DNA of 64,000 nt from Xenophilus sp. E41 (GCF_003671765.1 NZ_QPIB01000012.1:176758-240757), one strand, 5' to 3'; positions 8,756 through 18,136 are shown, numbered from the stretch's first letter. Made by a program: numbers and translations. The notes: a model not told the origin generated them from the letters alone.

Positions 8756-9742
8756 ATGCTCAACATCTTCACGCTCGCCAACGGCCGCCTCGTCCAGGAA
8801 GAGATCGAGGCCCTCGAGGAGCTGTCGAAGTTCCAGCCCATCTGGGTGGACCTCGAATCGCCCACGCTGGACGAGAAGCGCTGGGTCAAGCAGTACTACG
8901 GCCTCTCGATTCCCGAGGACGTGACCGACGACGACATCGAGGAGTCGGCCCGTTTCTACGAAGAGGACAACGGCGACCTGCATGTGCGCAGCGACTTCCT
9001 GATCGCCGACGCCGACGAGCCGCGCAACGTGCGCGTGGCCTTCATCCTCAACCAGCACAACGCCGAACTCAAGAGCCGCGGCGTGCTGTTCTCGATCCAT
9101 GACGAGGACGTGCCGGTGTTCCGCCTGCTGCGCATGCGCGCCCGCCGCGCGCCGGGCCTGATCGAGGACGCGAAGGAAGTGCTGCTCAAGCTCTTCGACG
9201 CCGACGCCGAGTACTCGGCGGACACGCTCGAGGGCATCTACGACGAGCTCGAGCAGGCCGGCGCCAAGGTGCTGCAGGGCAACGTCAGCGACGAGATCGC
9301 CGGCGAGGTGCTGGGCCTGATCGCACGCCAGGAGGACTTGAACGGCCGCATCCGCCGCAACGTGATGGACACGCGCCGCGCGGTGAGCTTCATGATGCGC
9401 AGCCGCATGCTCAACGCCGAGCAGTTCGAGGAGGCGCGACAGATCCTGCGCGACATCGAATCGCTGGACAGCCACACGGCCTTCCTCTTCGACAAGATCA
9501 ACTTCCTGATGGACGCCACGGTCGGCTTCATCAACATCAACCAGAACAAGATCATCAAGATCTTCTCGGTGGCCAGCGTCGCCCTGCTGCCGCCGACGCT
9601 GATCGCCAGCATCTACGGCATGAACTTCAAGTTCATGCCCGAGCTGGAGTGGAGCCTGGGCTATCCCTACGTGCTGGCGCTGATGGTGCTGAGCGCGGTG
9701 GGGCCGATGCTGTACTTCCGCAAGCGCGGATGGTTGAAGTAG
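8756..9742 (+). CDS. corA: CorA-family magnesium/cobalt transporter
   Basis: 328-residue CorA channel for magnesium uptake, working as a homopentamer in the inner membrane. A long acidic and helical cytoplasmic domain (residues 1-265) precedes two C-terminal membrane helices. The first helix ends with the signature YGMNFKFMPEL, whose GMN triplet forms the pore entrance; the second is YVLALMVLSAVGPMLYF, followed by a basic C-terminus (RKRGWLK). Length and layout are typical. It is divergent from the helicase gene, with a hairpin-bearing leader between them, and is followed by two repeat elements. Confidence 0.95.
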   Translation: MLNIFTLANGRLVQEEIEALEELSKFQPIWVDLESPTLDEKRWVKQYYGLSIPEDVTDDDIEESARFYEEDNGDLHVRSDFLIADADEPRNVRVAFILNQHNAELKSRGVLFSIHDEDVPVFRLLRMRARRAPGLIEDAKEVLLKLFDADAEYSADTLEGIYDELEQAGAKVLQGNVSDEIAGEVLGLIARQEDLNGRIRRNVMDTRRAVSFMMRSRMLNAEQFEEARQILRDIESLDSHTAFLFDKINFLMDATVGFININQNKIIKIFSVASVALLPPTLIASIYGMNFKFMPELEWSLGYPYVLALMVLSAVGPMLYFRKRGWLK

Positions 9743-9746
9743 CACA

Positions 9747-9776
9747 GCCGTTCGGGCTGAGCCTGTCGAAGCCCTG
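9747..9776 (+). repeat. Extragenic palindrome-like repeat after corA
   Basis: Contains TTCGGGCTGAGCCTGTCGAA with small dyads (GGGCT/AGCCC). This short motif recurs between genes in many GC-rich proteobacteria (from memory). It sits five bases after the corA stop and may act in 3' end formation. Confidence 0.5.
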
Positions 9777-9784
9777 CCCCAATC

Positions 9785-9847
9785 GCTCCTGAATTGATAG
9801 CTGCCGGGGCCCGGCCCACGGGCGCTGCAGCCACTTTTCTCTTGGAG
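9785..9847 (+). repeat. Dispersed intergenic element, copy B
   Basis: Head GCTCC (9785-9789), 7 bases, ATAGC (9797-9801), then TGC, a GC-rich stem region with CCCGGCCCACGGGCGC and a CAGCC plus T-rich end. It is placed between the converging corA and the Bug receptor gene. Confidence 0.65.
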
Positions 9848-9854
9848 CGGCGCC

Positions 9855-10850
9855 TCAGTCCGCCTTGATCCCCGCCTTGGCCACGATCTCCTTCCAGATC
9901 TTCTGCTGGGCGGCGATGAAGGCGGCGAACTGCTCGGGCGTGTCGCCCACGCCCAGGGCCGAGTCGTGGGCGAAGCGCTCGGTCACGGCGCTGGTCTTCA
10001 GGGCCTTGGCGCTTTCCTCCTGGATGCGCTTGACGATGGCGCTGGGCGTGGTCGACGGCGCAAGGAGGCCGTACCACTGCGAGGTCTCGAAGCCCCTGTA
10101 GCCGCTCTCGGCAATGGTGGGCACGTCGGGCAGCACGGGCACGCGCTGCGCCGAGCCGACGGCCAGCGCGCGCAGCTTGCCGGCCTTGATGAAGGAGGAC
10201 ACGCTGGGCAACCCGTTCATCGCCACCTGCACGCGGCCGGCCAGCAGGTCGGTCATCTGCGGGCCGCTGCCGCGGTAGGGGATGTGCGTCATGAAGAAGC
10301 CGGCCGTGAGCTTGAGGTATTCCATGCTCAGGTGCCCCGCGCTGCCGTTGCCGGCCGACGAGTAGTTGAGCTTGCCGGGATTGGCCTTGGCGTAGGCGAT
10401 GAATTCCTTGAAGGTCTTCGCCGGCACGTCCGGGTGCACCACGAGCACGTTGGGCACCTTGGCCAACAGCGTGACGGGCGCGAAGTCGCGGTTCACGTCG
10501 TAGGGCTGGTTGGGCAGCATGTAGGGGTTCACGGCCAGCGTGCCGACGTGGCCGAGGATCAGGTTGTAGCCGTCGCCCGGCGAACGCGCGACCTCCTGCA
10601 TGGCGACGGTGCCGGCGCCGCCGGGCTTGTTCTCGACGAACACGCTCTGGCCGAGCTGCTTGCTCAGTTCGGCGGCCACGGCGCGGGCCACCACCTCGCT
10701 CGAGCCACCCGGCGCGAAGGGCACGACCAGGCGCACGGCCTTCTGCGGCCAGGGGGCGCCCTGGGCGAAGGCGGGTGCGGCGGCGCTCGCACCGAAGGCG
10801 GCCAGGGCGGCGAGCGCATCGCGCCGCGAAGGGGAATGGGTGATGGTCAT
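9855..10850 (-). CDS. Bug-family periplasmic solute receptor (TctC type)
   Basis: 331-residue tripartite-tricarboxylate-type binding protein. The signal peptide, residues 1-29, carries a twin-arginine pair (SRRDALAAL) and ends AAPAFAQ, so Tat export is possible. The mature part begins with the Bug hallmark [19 protein letters not shown] and has the later [19 protein letters not shown] segment. Bug receptors bind small carboxylates, aromatics or other organic acids. No TctA/TctB membrane genes are nearby; such orphans are very numerous in Burkholderiales. The substrate cannot be read from the sequence. It is divergent from mnmA. Confidence 0.92.
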   Translation of the reverse strand: MTITHSPSRRDALAALAAFGASAAAPAFAQGAPWPQKAVRLVVPFAPGGSSEVVARAVAAELSKQLGQSVFVENKPGGAGTVAMQEVARSPGDGYNLILGHVGTLAVNPYMLPNQPYDVNRDFAPVTLLAKVPNVLVVHPDVPAKTFKEFIAYAKANPGKLNYSSAGNGSAGHLSMEYLKLTAGFFMTHIPYRGSGPQMTDLLAGRVQVAMNGLPSVSSFIKAGKLRALAVGSAQRVPVLPDVPTIAESGYRGFETSQWYGLLAPSTTPSAIVKRIQEESAKALKTSAVTERFAHDSALGVGDTPEQFAAFIAAQQKIWKEIVAKAGIKAD

Positions 10851-10995
10851 GGGGGTCCTCGTCCGTCCGTCTGTTTGGGGGGTGGCGCGCATTGTGGAAG
10901 CGGGCGACGCCGGCGGCGCGCGTGCTTTCCCGGGGCCGGCGTGCATTCCCGCAGGGCCGACGGACCCATCCGCGAGCGCCGACAATCCACGCCCT

Positions 10996-12138
10996 ATGAC
11001 CAAACAGCGCGTGGTGGTGGGGCTGTCGGGCGGCGTCGATTCGGCCGTGACGGCGCACCTGCTCCAACAACAGGGCCACGAGGTCGTCGGCATCTTCATG
11101 AAGAATTGGGAGGATGACGACGACAGCGAGTACTGCTCGTCCAACATCGACTTCGTCGACGCCGCCAGCGTCGCGGACGTGCTCGGCATCGAGATCGAGC
11201 ACGTCAACTTCGCGGCCGACTACAAGGACCGGGTCTTCGCCGAGTTCCTGCGAGAATACCAGGCCGGCCGCACGCCGAATCCCGACGTGCTGTGCAACGC
11301 CGAGATCAAGTTCAAGGCCTTCCTCGACCACGCGATGCGGCTGGGCGCCGAGAAGATCGCCACGGGCCACTACGCCCGGGTGCGTTTCAATCCCGCGACG
11401 GGGCTGCACGAACTCCTCAAGGGCCTGGACCCCTCCAAGGACCAGAGCTACTTCCTGCACCGGCTGAACCAGGCCCAGCTGTCGAAGGCGCTGTTCCCGG
11501 TGGGCGAGCTGCACAAGAGCGAGGTGCGCCGCATCGCCACCGAGATCGGGCTGCCCGTGGCGGCCAAGAAGGACTCGACCGGCATCTGCTTCATCGGCGA
11601 GCGGCCGTTCCGCGAGTTCCTCAACCGCTACATCCAGAAGGCGCCCGGGCCGATCAAGGACGAGCGTGGCCGTGTGCTGGGCGAGCACCACGGGCTGTCG
11701 TTCTACACGCTGGGCCAGCGCCAGGGGCTGGGCATCGGCGGCGTGAAGGACAAAGGCGCCCAGCGCGGCGGCGGCGAACATGCCCCCTGGTTCGTGGCCC
11801 GCAAGGACATGGAGAAGAACACGCTGTGGGTGGTGCAGGGCCACGACCATCCGTGGCTGCTGTCGAACGCGCTGTCGGCGCAGGACGCGAGCTGGGTCGC
11901 CGGCACGCCGCCCGCCGCCGGCCGCTACGGCACGAAGACCCGCTACCGCCAGGCCGACGCGCCGGGCACGCTGGCGGTCGAGGGCGATCACGCCTTCAGC
12001 CTGGACTTTCCGCAGCCGCAATGGGCCGTGACGCCGGGTCAGTCGGCCGTGCTGTACGACGGCGAGGTGTGCCTGGGCGGTGGCGTCATCGCGTCGGCGG
12101 CCCCGCTCGACGCCGCCAAGCACCCGGCTCGGACTTAG
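10996..12138 (+). CDS. mnmA: tRNA-specific 2-thiouridylase
   Basis: 380-residue MnmA, which puts sulfur on uridine 34 of Lys, Glu and Gln tRNAs. The PP-loop [11 protein letters not shown] lies at the N-terminus. Both catalytic cysteines are present, one in [13 protein letters not shown] (near residue 100) and one in [10 protein letters not shown] (near residue 200), as are the tRNA-binding HYARV and the C-terminal barrel with [16 protein letters not shown]. The ATG at 10996 is chosen; longer frames upstream run antisense to the Bug receptor. It converges on a NudJ-like NUDIX gene; nudJ and mnmA are also neighbours in Escherichia coli. Confidence 0.97.
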   Translation: MTKQRVVVGLSGGVDSAVTAHLLQQQGHEVVGIFMKNWEDDDDSEYCSSNIDFVDAASVADVLGIEIEHVNFAADYKDRVFAEFLREYQAGRTPNPDVLCNAEIKFKAFLDHAMRLGAEKIATGHYARVRFNPATGLHELLKGLDPSKDQSYFLHRLNQAQLSKALFPVGELHKSEVRRIATEIGLPVAAKKDSTGICFIGERPFREFLNRYIQKAPGPIKDERGRVLGEHHGLSFYTLGQRQGLGIGGVKDKGAQRGGGEHAPWFVARKDMEKNTLWVVQGHDHPWLLSNALSAQDASWVAGTPPAAGRYGTKTRYRQADAPGTLAVEGDHAFSLDFPQPQWAVTPGQSAVLYDGEVCLGGGVIASAAPLDAAKHPART

Positions 12139-12189
12139 CGATTCCTCAAGACGAACCGGCCTCCGGCGCCCGAAGCATGGCCGCCGCCA

Positions 12190-12206
12190 GCTATCTTTTT
12201 TGTAGT
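12190..12206 (-). repeat. Dispersed intergenic element, copy C (head only)
   Basis: GCTAT (12190-12194), 7 bases, GTAGT (12202-12206), read in reverse as ACTAC-N7-ATAGC. The stop codon of the NUDIX gene (12191-12193) lies inside the head, so the element borders directly on the coding end. Confidence 0.45.
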
Positions 12207-12697
12207 AGACCGACCGACGCGTCGACGTGGAAGAGATCGAGCGGGTAGCGCTGCCCCGCCAGGTGGTCCTCCACGCACTGCAGCAGCAGCGGGCTGCGGT
12301 GGCGCGCGGTGCTGGCGCGTATCTCGTCCGGCGTCATCCACAGCGTGCGCACGATGCCTTCGTCGAGCGCGCGGCCCGGCTCCTGATCGCCCAGTTCGCC
12401 GGTGAAGGCGAAGCGCAGGTAGGTGATGTCGGTCTCGCCCGCATCGCCGGGCGTGGAGCGCTCGAAGCGCGCCATGTACACGCCGACCAGCGCCGTGGGC
12501 GTGAAATGGTGGGCCGTCTCTTCGAGCGCCTCGCGCGCGCAGCCCTCGGCCGGCGATTCGCCAGGGTCCAGGTGGCCCGCCGGCGTGTTGAGCTTGAGGC
12601 CGTGGTCCGTGTGTTCTTCCACCAGCAGGTAGCGGCCGCCCTGCTCGATAATGGCGGCGACGGTGACGTTGGGCCGCCAGCGCGGCACGGCGCTCAT
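12191..12697 (-). CDS. NUDIX hydrolase, NudJ-like
   Basis: 168-residue NUDIX pyrophosphohydrolase. The NUDIX box GHLDPGESPAEGCAREALEE (about residues 41-60) has the catalytic REALEE core; the usual glycine after EE is replaced by TA (EETAHH), as I recall for NudJ-type enzymes. NudJ acts on nucleoside tri- and diphosphates and thiamine pyrophosphate precursors. Its ATG overlaps the stop of the DUF4019 gene as ATGA, so it is translationally coupled to the signalling cassette upstream. Convergence with mnmA suggests it is an old neighbour of mnmA that the cassette was joined to. Confidence 0.9.
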   Translation of the reverse strand: MSAVPRWRPNVTVAAIIEQGGRYLLVEEHTDHGLKLNTPAGHLDPGESPAEGCAREALEETAHHFTPTALVGVYMARFERSTPGDAGETDITYLRFAFTGELGDQEPGRALDEGIVRTLWMTPDEIRASTARHRSPLLLQCVEDHLAGQRYPLDLFHVDASVGLLQKR

Positions 12698-13149
12698 CGC
12701 ACCACGTACCCGCTGAAGCGCCAGGTGCCGTCGGGGTCGAGGTGGAAGGTGATCAGCTCGCGCGCGCTGCCGCTCGTCCGGTTGGCGAAGCGGGTCTCGT
12801 ACTCGATGCTGACATACTGGCCGGCGAGGTCGGGGTCCTCGTTGTTCACGGCCTGCCGGTTCACCGCCACCCAGGTGCGCAGTTGCGCAATGCCCAGCGG
12901 CGTGCGTGCCTGCGTGACCTGACGGATGAAATCGGCCCGCGTCACCCGCTTCTTCGCACCCGGCGCCGCGCCGTCCCACAGTTCGCCGGTGTTGCCGGTG
13001 TCGATCATCTGGATCACCTGCAGGCCGCCGCGGATCATGGCGGTGGCGTCGACGTCCTGTGCGCGGGCGGCGCCGGCGAGCAGGAACAGCAGGCCGGCGG
13101 CCCACCACATGCGTTTCCAGGTCGTTGCGAAGTTCATCGGGAGGTTCAT
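12694..13149 (-). CDS. DUF4019-domain secreted protein
   Basis: 151-residue protein with a signal peptide (WWAAGLLFLLAGAARAQ, cleavage near residue 30) and a compact domain that fits DUF4019: TGNTGELWDGAAPGAKKRVT, RTPLGIAQLRTW and a C-terminal beta strand ending WRFSGYVVR. The function of that domain is not known to me; the fold seems to be a small NTF2-like or cystatin-like unit in the periplasm. Its ATG (13147-13149) overlaps the histidine kinase stop as ATGA, so it is coupled to the kinase; a second ATG lies four codons later. Being periplasmic and coupled, it could be an accessory to the CHASE2 sensor (inference). Confidence 0.85.
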   Translation of the reverse strand: MNLPMNFATTWKRMWWAAGLLFLLAGAARAQDVDATAMIRGGLQVIQMIDTGNTGELWDGAAPGAKKRVTRADFIRQVTQARTPLGIAQLRTWVAVNRQAVNNEDPDLAGQYVSIEYETRFANRTSGSARELITFHLDPDGTWRFSGYVVR

Positions 13150-15587
13150 TCGAGTTCCGCGGTCATGGCAGCCAGTTCGGCCGGGGTGGGTTTGGGCAGC
13201 ACCAGGGTCACGGTGCTGCCCGCGTCGACGGCACTGTCGATCTCGACCGAGCCGCCGTGGCGCTGCACCACGGTGCGCACCAGCAGCAGGCCCAGCCCGA
13301 CGCCGTGCACCTCCGGATGGGTGTCGCGGTGCAGCCGGTGGAAGGGCTGGAACAGTTGCGACTGTAGCTCCGGCGCGATGCCCGGCCCCTGGTCGCGCAC
13401 GCGCACCGCCCAGTGCCGTGGCCGCTCGACCACAGCGCAGTGCACATCGCAGCCCGGGAGCGAGTATTTCAGCGCGTTGCTCAGCACGTTGCCCAGCGCG
13501 CGGGTGATCAGCGCGCGGTCGCCCACGCACAGCGCCTCTTCGGGTCCGGCGGCGATCAGCACACGCACCTTGCGCTTGCGCGCGACCGCCCAGGCGTCGT
13601 CGGCCGTCTGGTGCAGCAGCGCCACCAGGTCGAGCGGCTCGGGCCGGAAGGGCTGCGCCTCGGCGCGCGCCAGGCTCACGAAGCCGTCGGCCAGCTCGAG
13701 GCCGGTCTGTGCCTGGCGCTCGATGCGCGCGAACAGCTCGCGCTGCGTGAACTGCTCGGGCCGGGAACGCGCCAGCTCGAGGATGGTCAGGATCGAGGCG
13801 CTGGGCTCGCGGATGTCGTGGGAGATGAAACGCAGCGCTTCGTCGCGCTGGCTCTGGGCGTGGCGCATGCGCGTGATGTCCACCAGCGCGATGAGCCAGC
13901 CGGCGTGTGCATTGGCCGTGTCGAAGAAGGGCACGCAGCGCACCAGCAGCACGCGTCCCTGCGCATCCTCGCCCTCGTCGATGACGGGCTGCAGGCTCTG
14001 GCGCAGGGCGCTGGCCGGCATCATGGGCATCCGCTCGCCGCGGCGCGTCACGTCGGCCAGCAGTTCGTGCGCGTCGCGGCCGGCGAGGCTCTCGGCCTTC
14101 CAGTGCCGCAGCGCGGCGAGGTTGGCGATCATCACGCGCCCCTGCGTGTCGAGCACCATGGTGGCGTCGGGCAGGTGGTTGATGCCGTCGCGCACGAAAC
14201 GATGCAGGTCGCGCATGCGCAGCGCGGCGGCCGAGGTCGCCGCCATCTGGCGGTCGAGGTAGTCGCCGCTCGCGTCGGGAGGCCGGGGCGCGGGAAAGCC
14301 CTCCAGCTCGGCGTTCAGCTGCTCCGAGCCCGTGCGCAGGAAGCGAAGCGCTGCCGTCAGGCGCAGGAGGCTCCACAACGGGTACACCGCCAGGAGGGCC
14401 ATGAAGCCGACGGCCGGCGCGAACTGCACCCCCACCCAGGGCCGCAGCACATGCAGGCCCAGCCGCAGCCCGAGCATGGCGAGGATCAGCAGCAGCACGC
14501 CCGCGGGCCGCAGCCACAGCAGCCCGAGCAAGGCCACCGCGAGCGGCAGCACATTGAAGGCCACATCCTGCCAGGGCGAGGCCACCACCACCCTGCGTTC
14601 GGCGATGAAGCCCTGCAGCACGTTGGCGAAGATCCGGATGCCGGCCATCAGCCCCGTGGCGCTGGGCGCCGCGGTGGCGTACGCATCGCCCATGCCGAGC
14701 GCCGTGGTGCCCAGCAGCACGTAGCGATCGCGGAACAGGTCGGGCGGCACCTTGCCGCGCAGCACGTCGATGTACGACACGCTGGCCATGGGCCGGTCGC
14801 CGATCGCGAACACGACCAGCTCGTGATCGCTGCGCAACCAGGGCCCCTGCGGGCCCGGTGGCGGCGGCAGCGTCGGGTGGGCCGGCAAGCTGCCGCCGCG
14901 GCCCCAGGCCTCGCCCGCCTCGTACAGCGCCTTGACGAAGTGCGGCCAGGGACGGCCATCGAAGCCCTCCGTCTGGTAGATGCTGCGCGCCACGCCGTCC
15001 TGGTCGAGCGAGATGTGGGCATGGCCGATGCCTGCGGCCGCCGCGGCCAGCACGGGCACCGGCACGAGCTCCTTCTGCGGCTGGCCGCCAGCCGACTGGA
15101 GCGCCATCGGCAGCACCACGCAGCCGCTGTCGCGCATCGCCTCGGCCAGCACCAGATCGTCCTCGCGGTCGGTGGCATCCTGCTCGGTCAGCAGCAGGTC
15201 CAGGCCGATGCAGCGCGGCGACTGCGCGGCGATGCGGCGCAGCACCTCGGCGTGCAACGCGCGGCGCCACGGCCAGCGCCCGACGGCCTCGAGCGAGGCG
15301 TCGTCGATGGTGACGAGCACGACGTCGTCCGTGCCTGGCTGGCCCATTGCCGCGCGGGCGTTGTCCTGCAGCATGCGGTCCACGCGCGGGAAGGGCTGCA
15401 GCAGCGTGAGCACGGTGGTGGCGCACAGCAAGGTGCTGGACAGCAGCAGCCAGGGACCACGCTGGTGCCACACACGACGCCCGATGCGCTGCAGGCGCCC
15501 GGCCCACGTGCGCGGCGCGCCCGGCGCGGCGCCCCCGGCGTCCGTGGGCGCCAGCGCGGAACGTCTCGGATCGGGCGGATGCTGCAC
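13146..15587 (-). CDS. CHASE2-domain sensor histidine kinase
   Basis: 813-residue membrane sensor kinase. After a cytoplasmic leader there is one helix (about residues 45-65), a periplasmic CHASE2 domain (about 65-345, with DDVVLVTIDDASLEAVGRWP), three closely spaced helices (about 345-415), a PAS-like domain (NHLPDATMVLDTQGRVMIAN) and a HisKA/HATPase core. The H-box is FISHDIREPSAS with phospho-acceptor His590; the N-box (NVLSNALKYS), G1 (DQGPGIAPE) and G2 (GVGLGLLLVR) are intact. The start is GTG (15585-15587), four bases after the FecR gene stop. Its partner is almost certainly the OmpR-type regulator two genes upstream. Confidence 0.93.
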   Translation of the reverse strand: MQHPPDPRRSALAPTDAGGAAPGAPRTWAGRLQRIGRRVWHQRGPWLLLSSTLLCATTVLTLLQPFPRVDRMLQDNARAAMGQPGTDDVVLVTIDDASLEAVGRWPWRRALHAEVLRRIAAQSPRCIGLDLLLTEQDATDREDDLVLAEAMRDSGCVVLPMALQSAGGQPQKELVPVPVLAAAAAGIGHAHISLDQDGVARSIYQTEGFDGRPWPHFVKALYEAGEAWGRGGSLPAHPTLPPPPGPQGPWLRSDHELVVFAIGDRPMASVSYIDVLRGKVPPDLFRDRYVLLGTTALGMGDAYATAAPSATGLMAGIRIFANVLQGFIAERRVVVASPWQDVAFNVLPLAVALLGLLWLRPAGVLLLILAMLGLRLGLHVLRPWVGVQFAPAVGFMALLAVYPLWSLLRLTAALRFLRTGSEQLNAELEGFPAPRPPDASGDYLDRQMAATSAAALRMRDLHRFVRDGINHLPDATMVLDTQGRVMIANLAALRHWKAESLAGRDAHELLADVTRRGERMPMMPASALRQSLQPVIDEGEDAQGRVLLVRCVPFFDTANAHAGWLIALVDITRMRHAQSQRDEALRFISHDIREPSASILTILELARSRPEQFTQRELFARIERQAQTGLELADGFVSLARAEAQPFRPEPLDLVALLHQTADDAWAVARKRKVRVLIAAGPEEALCVGDRALITRALGNVLSNALKYSLPGCDVHCAVVERPRHWAVRVRDQGPGIAPELQSQLFQPFHRLHRDTHPEVHGVGLGLLLVRTVVQRHGGSVEIDSAVDAGSTVTLVLPKPTPAELAAMTAELE

Positions 15588-15591
15588 CGCT

Positions 15592-17325
15592 TCAGGGACG
15601 CAGCACGGGCTCGCCGTCGCTGCTGGTCACGCGGCCGCCGCTGCCACTCTGGAGCATGCCGCCGACCTGCACGCGGCGCGCCGGCGCCCAGGGGCCCACC
15701 AGGCCGCCGGCGTCGAGGGCCTGCAGGCGCACGTAGTACAGGCCGCGCGGCAGCCCGCTGAGCGTCCATTGCGCTTGCTTCAGGTCGGCCTCCAGGACGA
15801 TGCGTTGGAAGGTCGGCTCGCTGGCGACCTGGCCCCGGAAGGTCTGGCCGGGCGCCGCTGCCCAGTGCAGGGTGGGATTCTCGCCCGCGTCGACGACCTC
15901 GACCTGATCGATCCGCGGCGCCGCGACGACGGAGAAGCGCTGCGCGGGCGCGAAGGGGCCGTGGTCGCCGGCCGCCGTGCCGTCGTCGCGCACCGACGCC
16001 ACGCGCCAGTGGTACTCGCCCGGCGCGAGCGCCCCCAGGCCCACGCGACAACGCGCCAGGCGCGGCTCGTCGATCTCCGGCGCGGTGAAGTCGGCTCGGC
16101 TGGCCACCTGCACATGCACCCACGCCACGCCCGCGACTTCGGAACAGACCAGCTGCGCGCCCTCGGCCGTGACCCGGCCGCCGGGCGGCGGGTATTGATA
16201 GAGCGGCGGCACCGGGCGTGCATGCACGCGGATCCGGCGCTGCGCCTCGGCTCCGGCCAGCCCGTCGGCATCGAGCGCCCGCACGCCCACGGTGTAGATG
16301 CCATCTTCGAGCGTGGGCAGGTCCAGTCGTCCACCATGCGCCACGCCGTTGCGCAGCACCTCCTGGAATGCCGGATCGCGCGCGATGCGGACCTCGTGAT
16401 CGCCGGCGAGCGCGCCGAGGTCGAGCCGCATGATGCTGGCGTCCTCGTAGGTCTCGGCCAGGGCACCGAGCTCGGGGGCGGCCGGCAGGACACGCCGGCT
16501 GCCGAGCTGGCCCCCCGCTCGCACCACAACGCCCTGGCCCGGTCCCAGCCGGGCGGTGCGAGCCTTGGCGCGTCGTGAGGGCGCTTGGGCACGCAACGCA
16601 ACCTCCCCCTCGCTCACCGCGGTGCCCACGCGGCCGTCTTCCGCCACGGAAACATCGAAGCGCGTGCCACGCACGCTGGCGACCGCACCCGGGGCATGGA
16701 TCTCGAAGACGCGGCCCGCGGGCTGCTTGGACACCTCGGATTCGACCTTGCCCTTCTTCACGTCGACGACGGACTCGAAGCTGGCGGCGTTGTTGCGCCG
16801 GCGCAGGCGTTTGAGCTCGACGTCGGATCCCGCCAGCACGCGCACGATCGACCCGTCGGCCAGGCGCAGCCGCAGGTACCCGTCCTCCGGCACCTGGATG
16901 CGCGTGCCCTCCGTCAGGCTGGCGCCGGGAATGACCGGCGCGGGCGCCGCGTCGGGCCGCTGCGCGCCGCCCGCCTGGCTGACCACGCCCTGGCCGCGCA
17001 CGAACTCCACACGGGCGCCCAGCGCCGACGGCTTGAGCAGGCGCGCCGGGATGCGCACCGTGCTGCCCGGGGCGAGTGCGTCCGGGTCGTCGATGCCGTT
17101 GAGGCGCTGCAACTGGCGCCACTGGCGCGGCTCGCGCAGGTAGCGCGCGCCGATGGTGGCGAGGGTCTCGCCAGGGCTCACCTGGTGCGTCGTGTAGCCG
17201 CCCTGGCCGGCGGCCGGGGCCGAGGGCGCGCGGGCCTGCGCGCATGCCGGGCCGGCCGCCGCCGCGAGCAGCAGGCCACCGGCCACCACGCGCCGCAGCA
17301 GCCCGCGCAGGCGCGCGCCGCTCAT
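15592..17325 (-). CDS. FecR-domain protein with LysM motif
   Basis: 577-residue exported protein. A signal peptide (to about residue 30, ACAQA) is followed by a LysM motif (about 45-93: HQVSPGETLATIGARYL, ending GSTVRIPARL) that should bind peptidoglycan. A FecR domain (about 140-250) contains GSIVRVLAGSDVEL, APGAVASVRGTRFDVSV and EGEVALRAQ. The rest forms two or three beta-sandwich units of fibronectin/Ig type (about 300-545). Its ATG overlaps the regulator stop as ATGA. It is not next to an ECF sigma factor or a TonB receptor, so it is not a classical iron-citrate FecR. The linkage to a CHASE2 kinase suggests a cell-envelope sensing partner (inference). Confidence 0.9.
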   Translation of the reverse strand: MSGARLRGLLRRVVAGGLLLAAAAGPACAQARAPSAPAAGQGGYTTHQVSPGETLATIGARYLREPRQWRQLQRLNGIDDPDALAPGSTVRIPARLLKPSALGARVEFVRGQGVVSQAGGAQRPDAAPAPVIPGASLTEGTRIQVPEDGYLRLRLADGSIVRVLAGSDVELKRLRRRNNAASFESVVDVKKGKVESEVSKQPAGRVFEIHAPGAVASVRGTRFDVSVAEDGRVGTAVSEGEVALRAQAPSRRAKARTARLGPGQGVVVRAGGQLGSRRVLPAAPELGALAETYEDASIMRLDLGALAGDHEVRIARDPAFQEVLRNGVAHGGRLDLPTLEDGIYTVGVRALDADGLAGAEAQRRIRVHARPVPPLYQYPPPGGRVTAEGAQLVCSEVAGVAWVHVQVASRADFTAPEIDEPRLARCRVGLGALAPGEYHWRVASVRDDGTAAGDHGPFAPAQRFSVVAAPRIDQVEVVDAGENPTLHWAAAPGQTFRGQVASEPTFQRIVLEADLKQAQWTLSGLPRGLYYVRLQALDAGGLVGPWAPARRVQVGGMLQSGSGGRVTSSDGEPVLRP

Positions 17326-18050
17326 AGCGAGGCGCTGAGGGCGTCCGGCCGGGTGCTCAGTGCGTCGCCGTCGATGGCTTCGAGGCGGTAGCCCAGGCCG
17401 TAGATAGCGGACAGCAGGAAGCCGTTGTTCGGCCGCAGGTCCAGCTTGGTGCGAAGCCGCGAGATGTGGGTGTCGAGCGAGCGCGAGGGCGCTTCCGGGC
17501 CGTGGCCCCACACCGCTTCGCGCAGGTGGTCGCGCGAAAGCAGGCGCCCCATGTTCTGGAACAGGAACAGTGCGAGTTCGTACTCGCGGTGCTTCAACTC
17601 CAGCGGCTCGCCGTTGACATGCAGCGTGCGCGAGTGCGGGAAGAAGTGGTAGGGCCCGAATACCACCTCGGTCTCGTGCTGGGCCGGATAGGCGCGCCGC
17701 AGCAGCGCCTGCGTGCGGGCGGAGAGCTCGCCCACGCGGATGGGCTTGGGCATGAAGTCGTCGGCGCCCACGCCCAGGCCTTCGACCATGTCGGCCTCCT
17801 CGCGACGGTTCGTCACGAAGAGGATCGGGATGCGGTTGAGCAGTTCCTGCCGGATCGACCGGACCACCGCCGGGCCCGCCACGTCGGGCAGGCTCCAGTC
17901 GAGGATGAGGAGGTCGAAGGTCTCCTGGCGAAGGGCCCGCAGCAGGGCCTTGCCTTCGACATAACCGTGGCACTCGTGTCCAAGGCCTTCCATCGTGTGC
18001 CGGATCAGTTCGAGCTGACTCGGCTCATCGTCGAGCGCGGCGATGCGCAT
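17322..18050 (-). CDS. OmpR/PhoB-family response regulator
   Basis: 242-residue two-component regulator. The receiver domain (1-120) has the acidic pair D7/D8, phospho-acceptor Asp51 (LLILDWSLPD) and the conserved lysine in FMPKPI. The C-terminal winged helix (about 145-235) shows LKHREYELALFLFQNMGRLLS, SRSLDTHISRLRTKLDL and YGLGYRLE. The start at 18048-18050 has a GGGAGA ribosome site; longer upstream frames lack support. It is the first gene of the five-gene cassette and likely controls the cassette itself; dyad and direct repeats lie upstream. Confidence 0.95.
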   Translation of the reverse strand: MRIAALDDEPSQLELIRHTMEGLGHECHGYVEGKALLRALRQETFDLLILDWSLPDVAGPAVVRSIRQELLNRIPILFVTNRREEADMVEGLGVGADDFMPKPIRVGELSARTQALLRRAYPAQHETEVVFGPYHFFPHSRTLHVNGEPLELKHREYELALFLFQNMGRLLSRDHLREAVWGHGPEAPSRSLDTHISRLRTKLDLRPNNGFLLSAIYGLGYRLEAIDGDALSTRPDALSASL

Positions 18051-18091
18051 ACCGTTATCTCCCTGACTTTGTGAACTCGGAACGCGAGGTT

Positions 18092-18136
18092 CTGGCAACC
18101 AATGCAAACCTCGGCCCACCTTTGTAACTGGCAACC
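18092..18136 (-). promoter_or_regulatory. Direct repeats CTGGCAACC upstream of the response regulator
   Basis: CTGGCAACC occurs at 18092-18100 and 18128-18136 (GGTTGCCAG on the coding strand), 36 bases start to start. OmpR-type regulators bind direct repeats, though usually closer together; this is a candidate autoregulatory site only. Confidence 0.25.

Noticed and set aside
9667-12123. 818-codon minus-strand frame across the Bug receptor region and opposite mnmA
   Set aside because: It is out of frame with the Bug receptor and antisense to mnmA, both with clear motifs.
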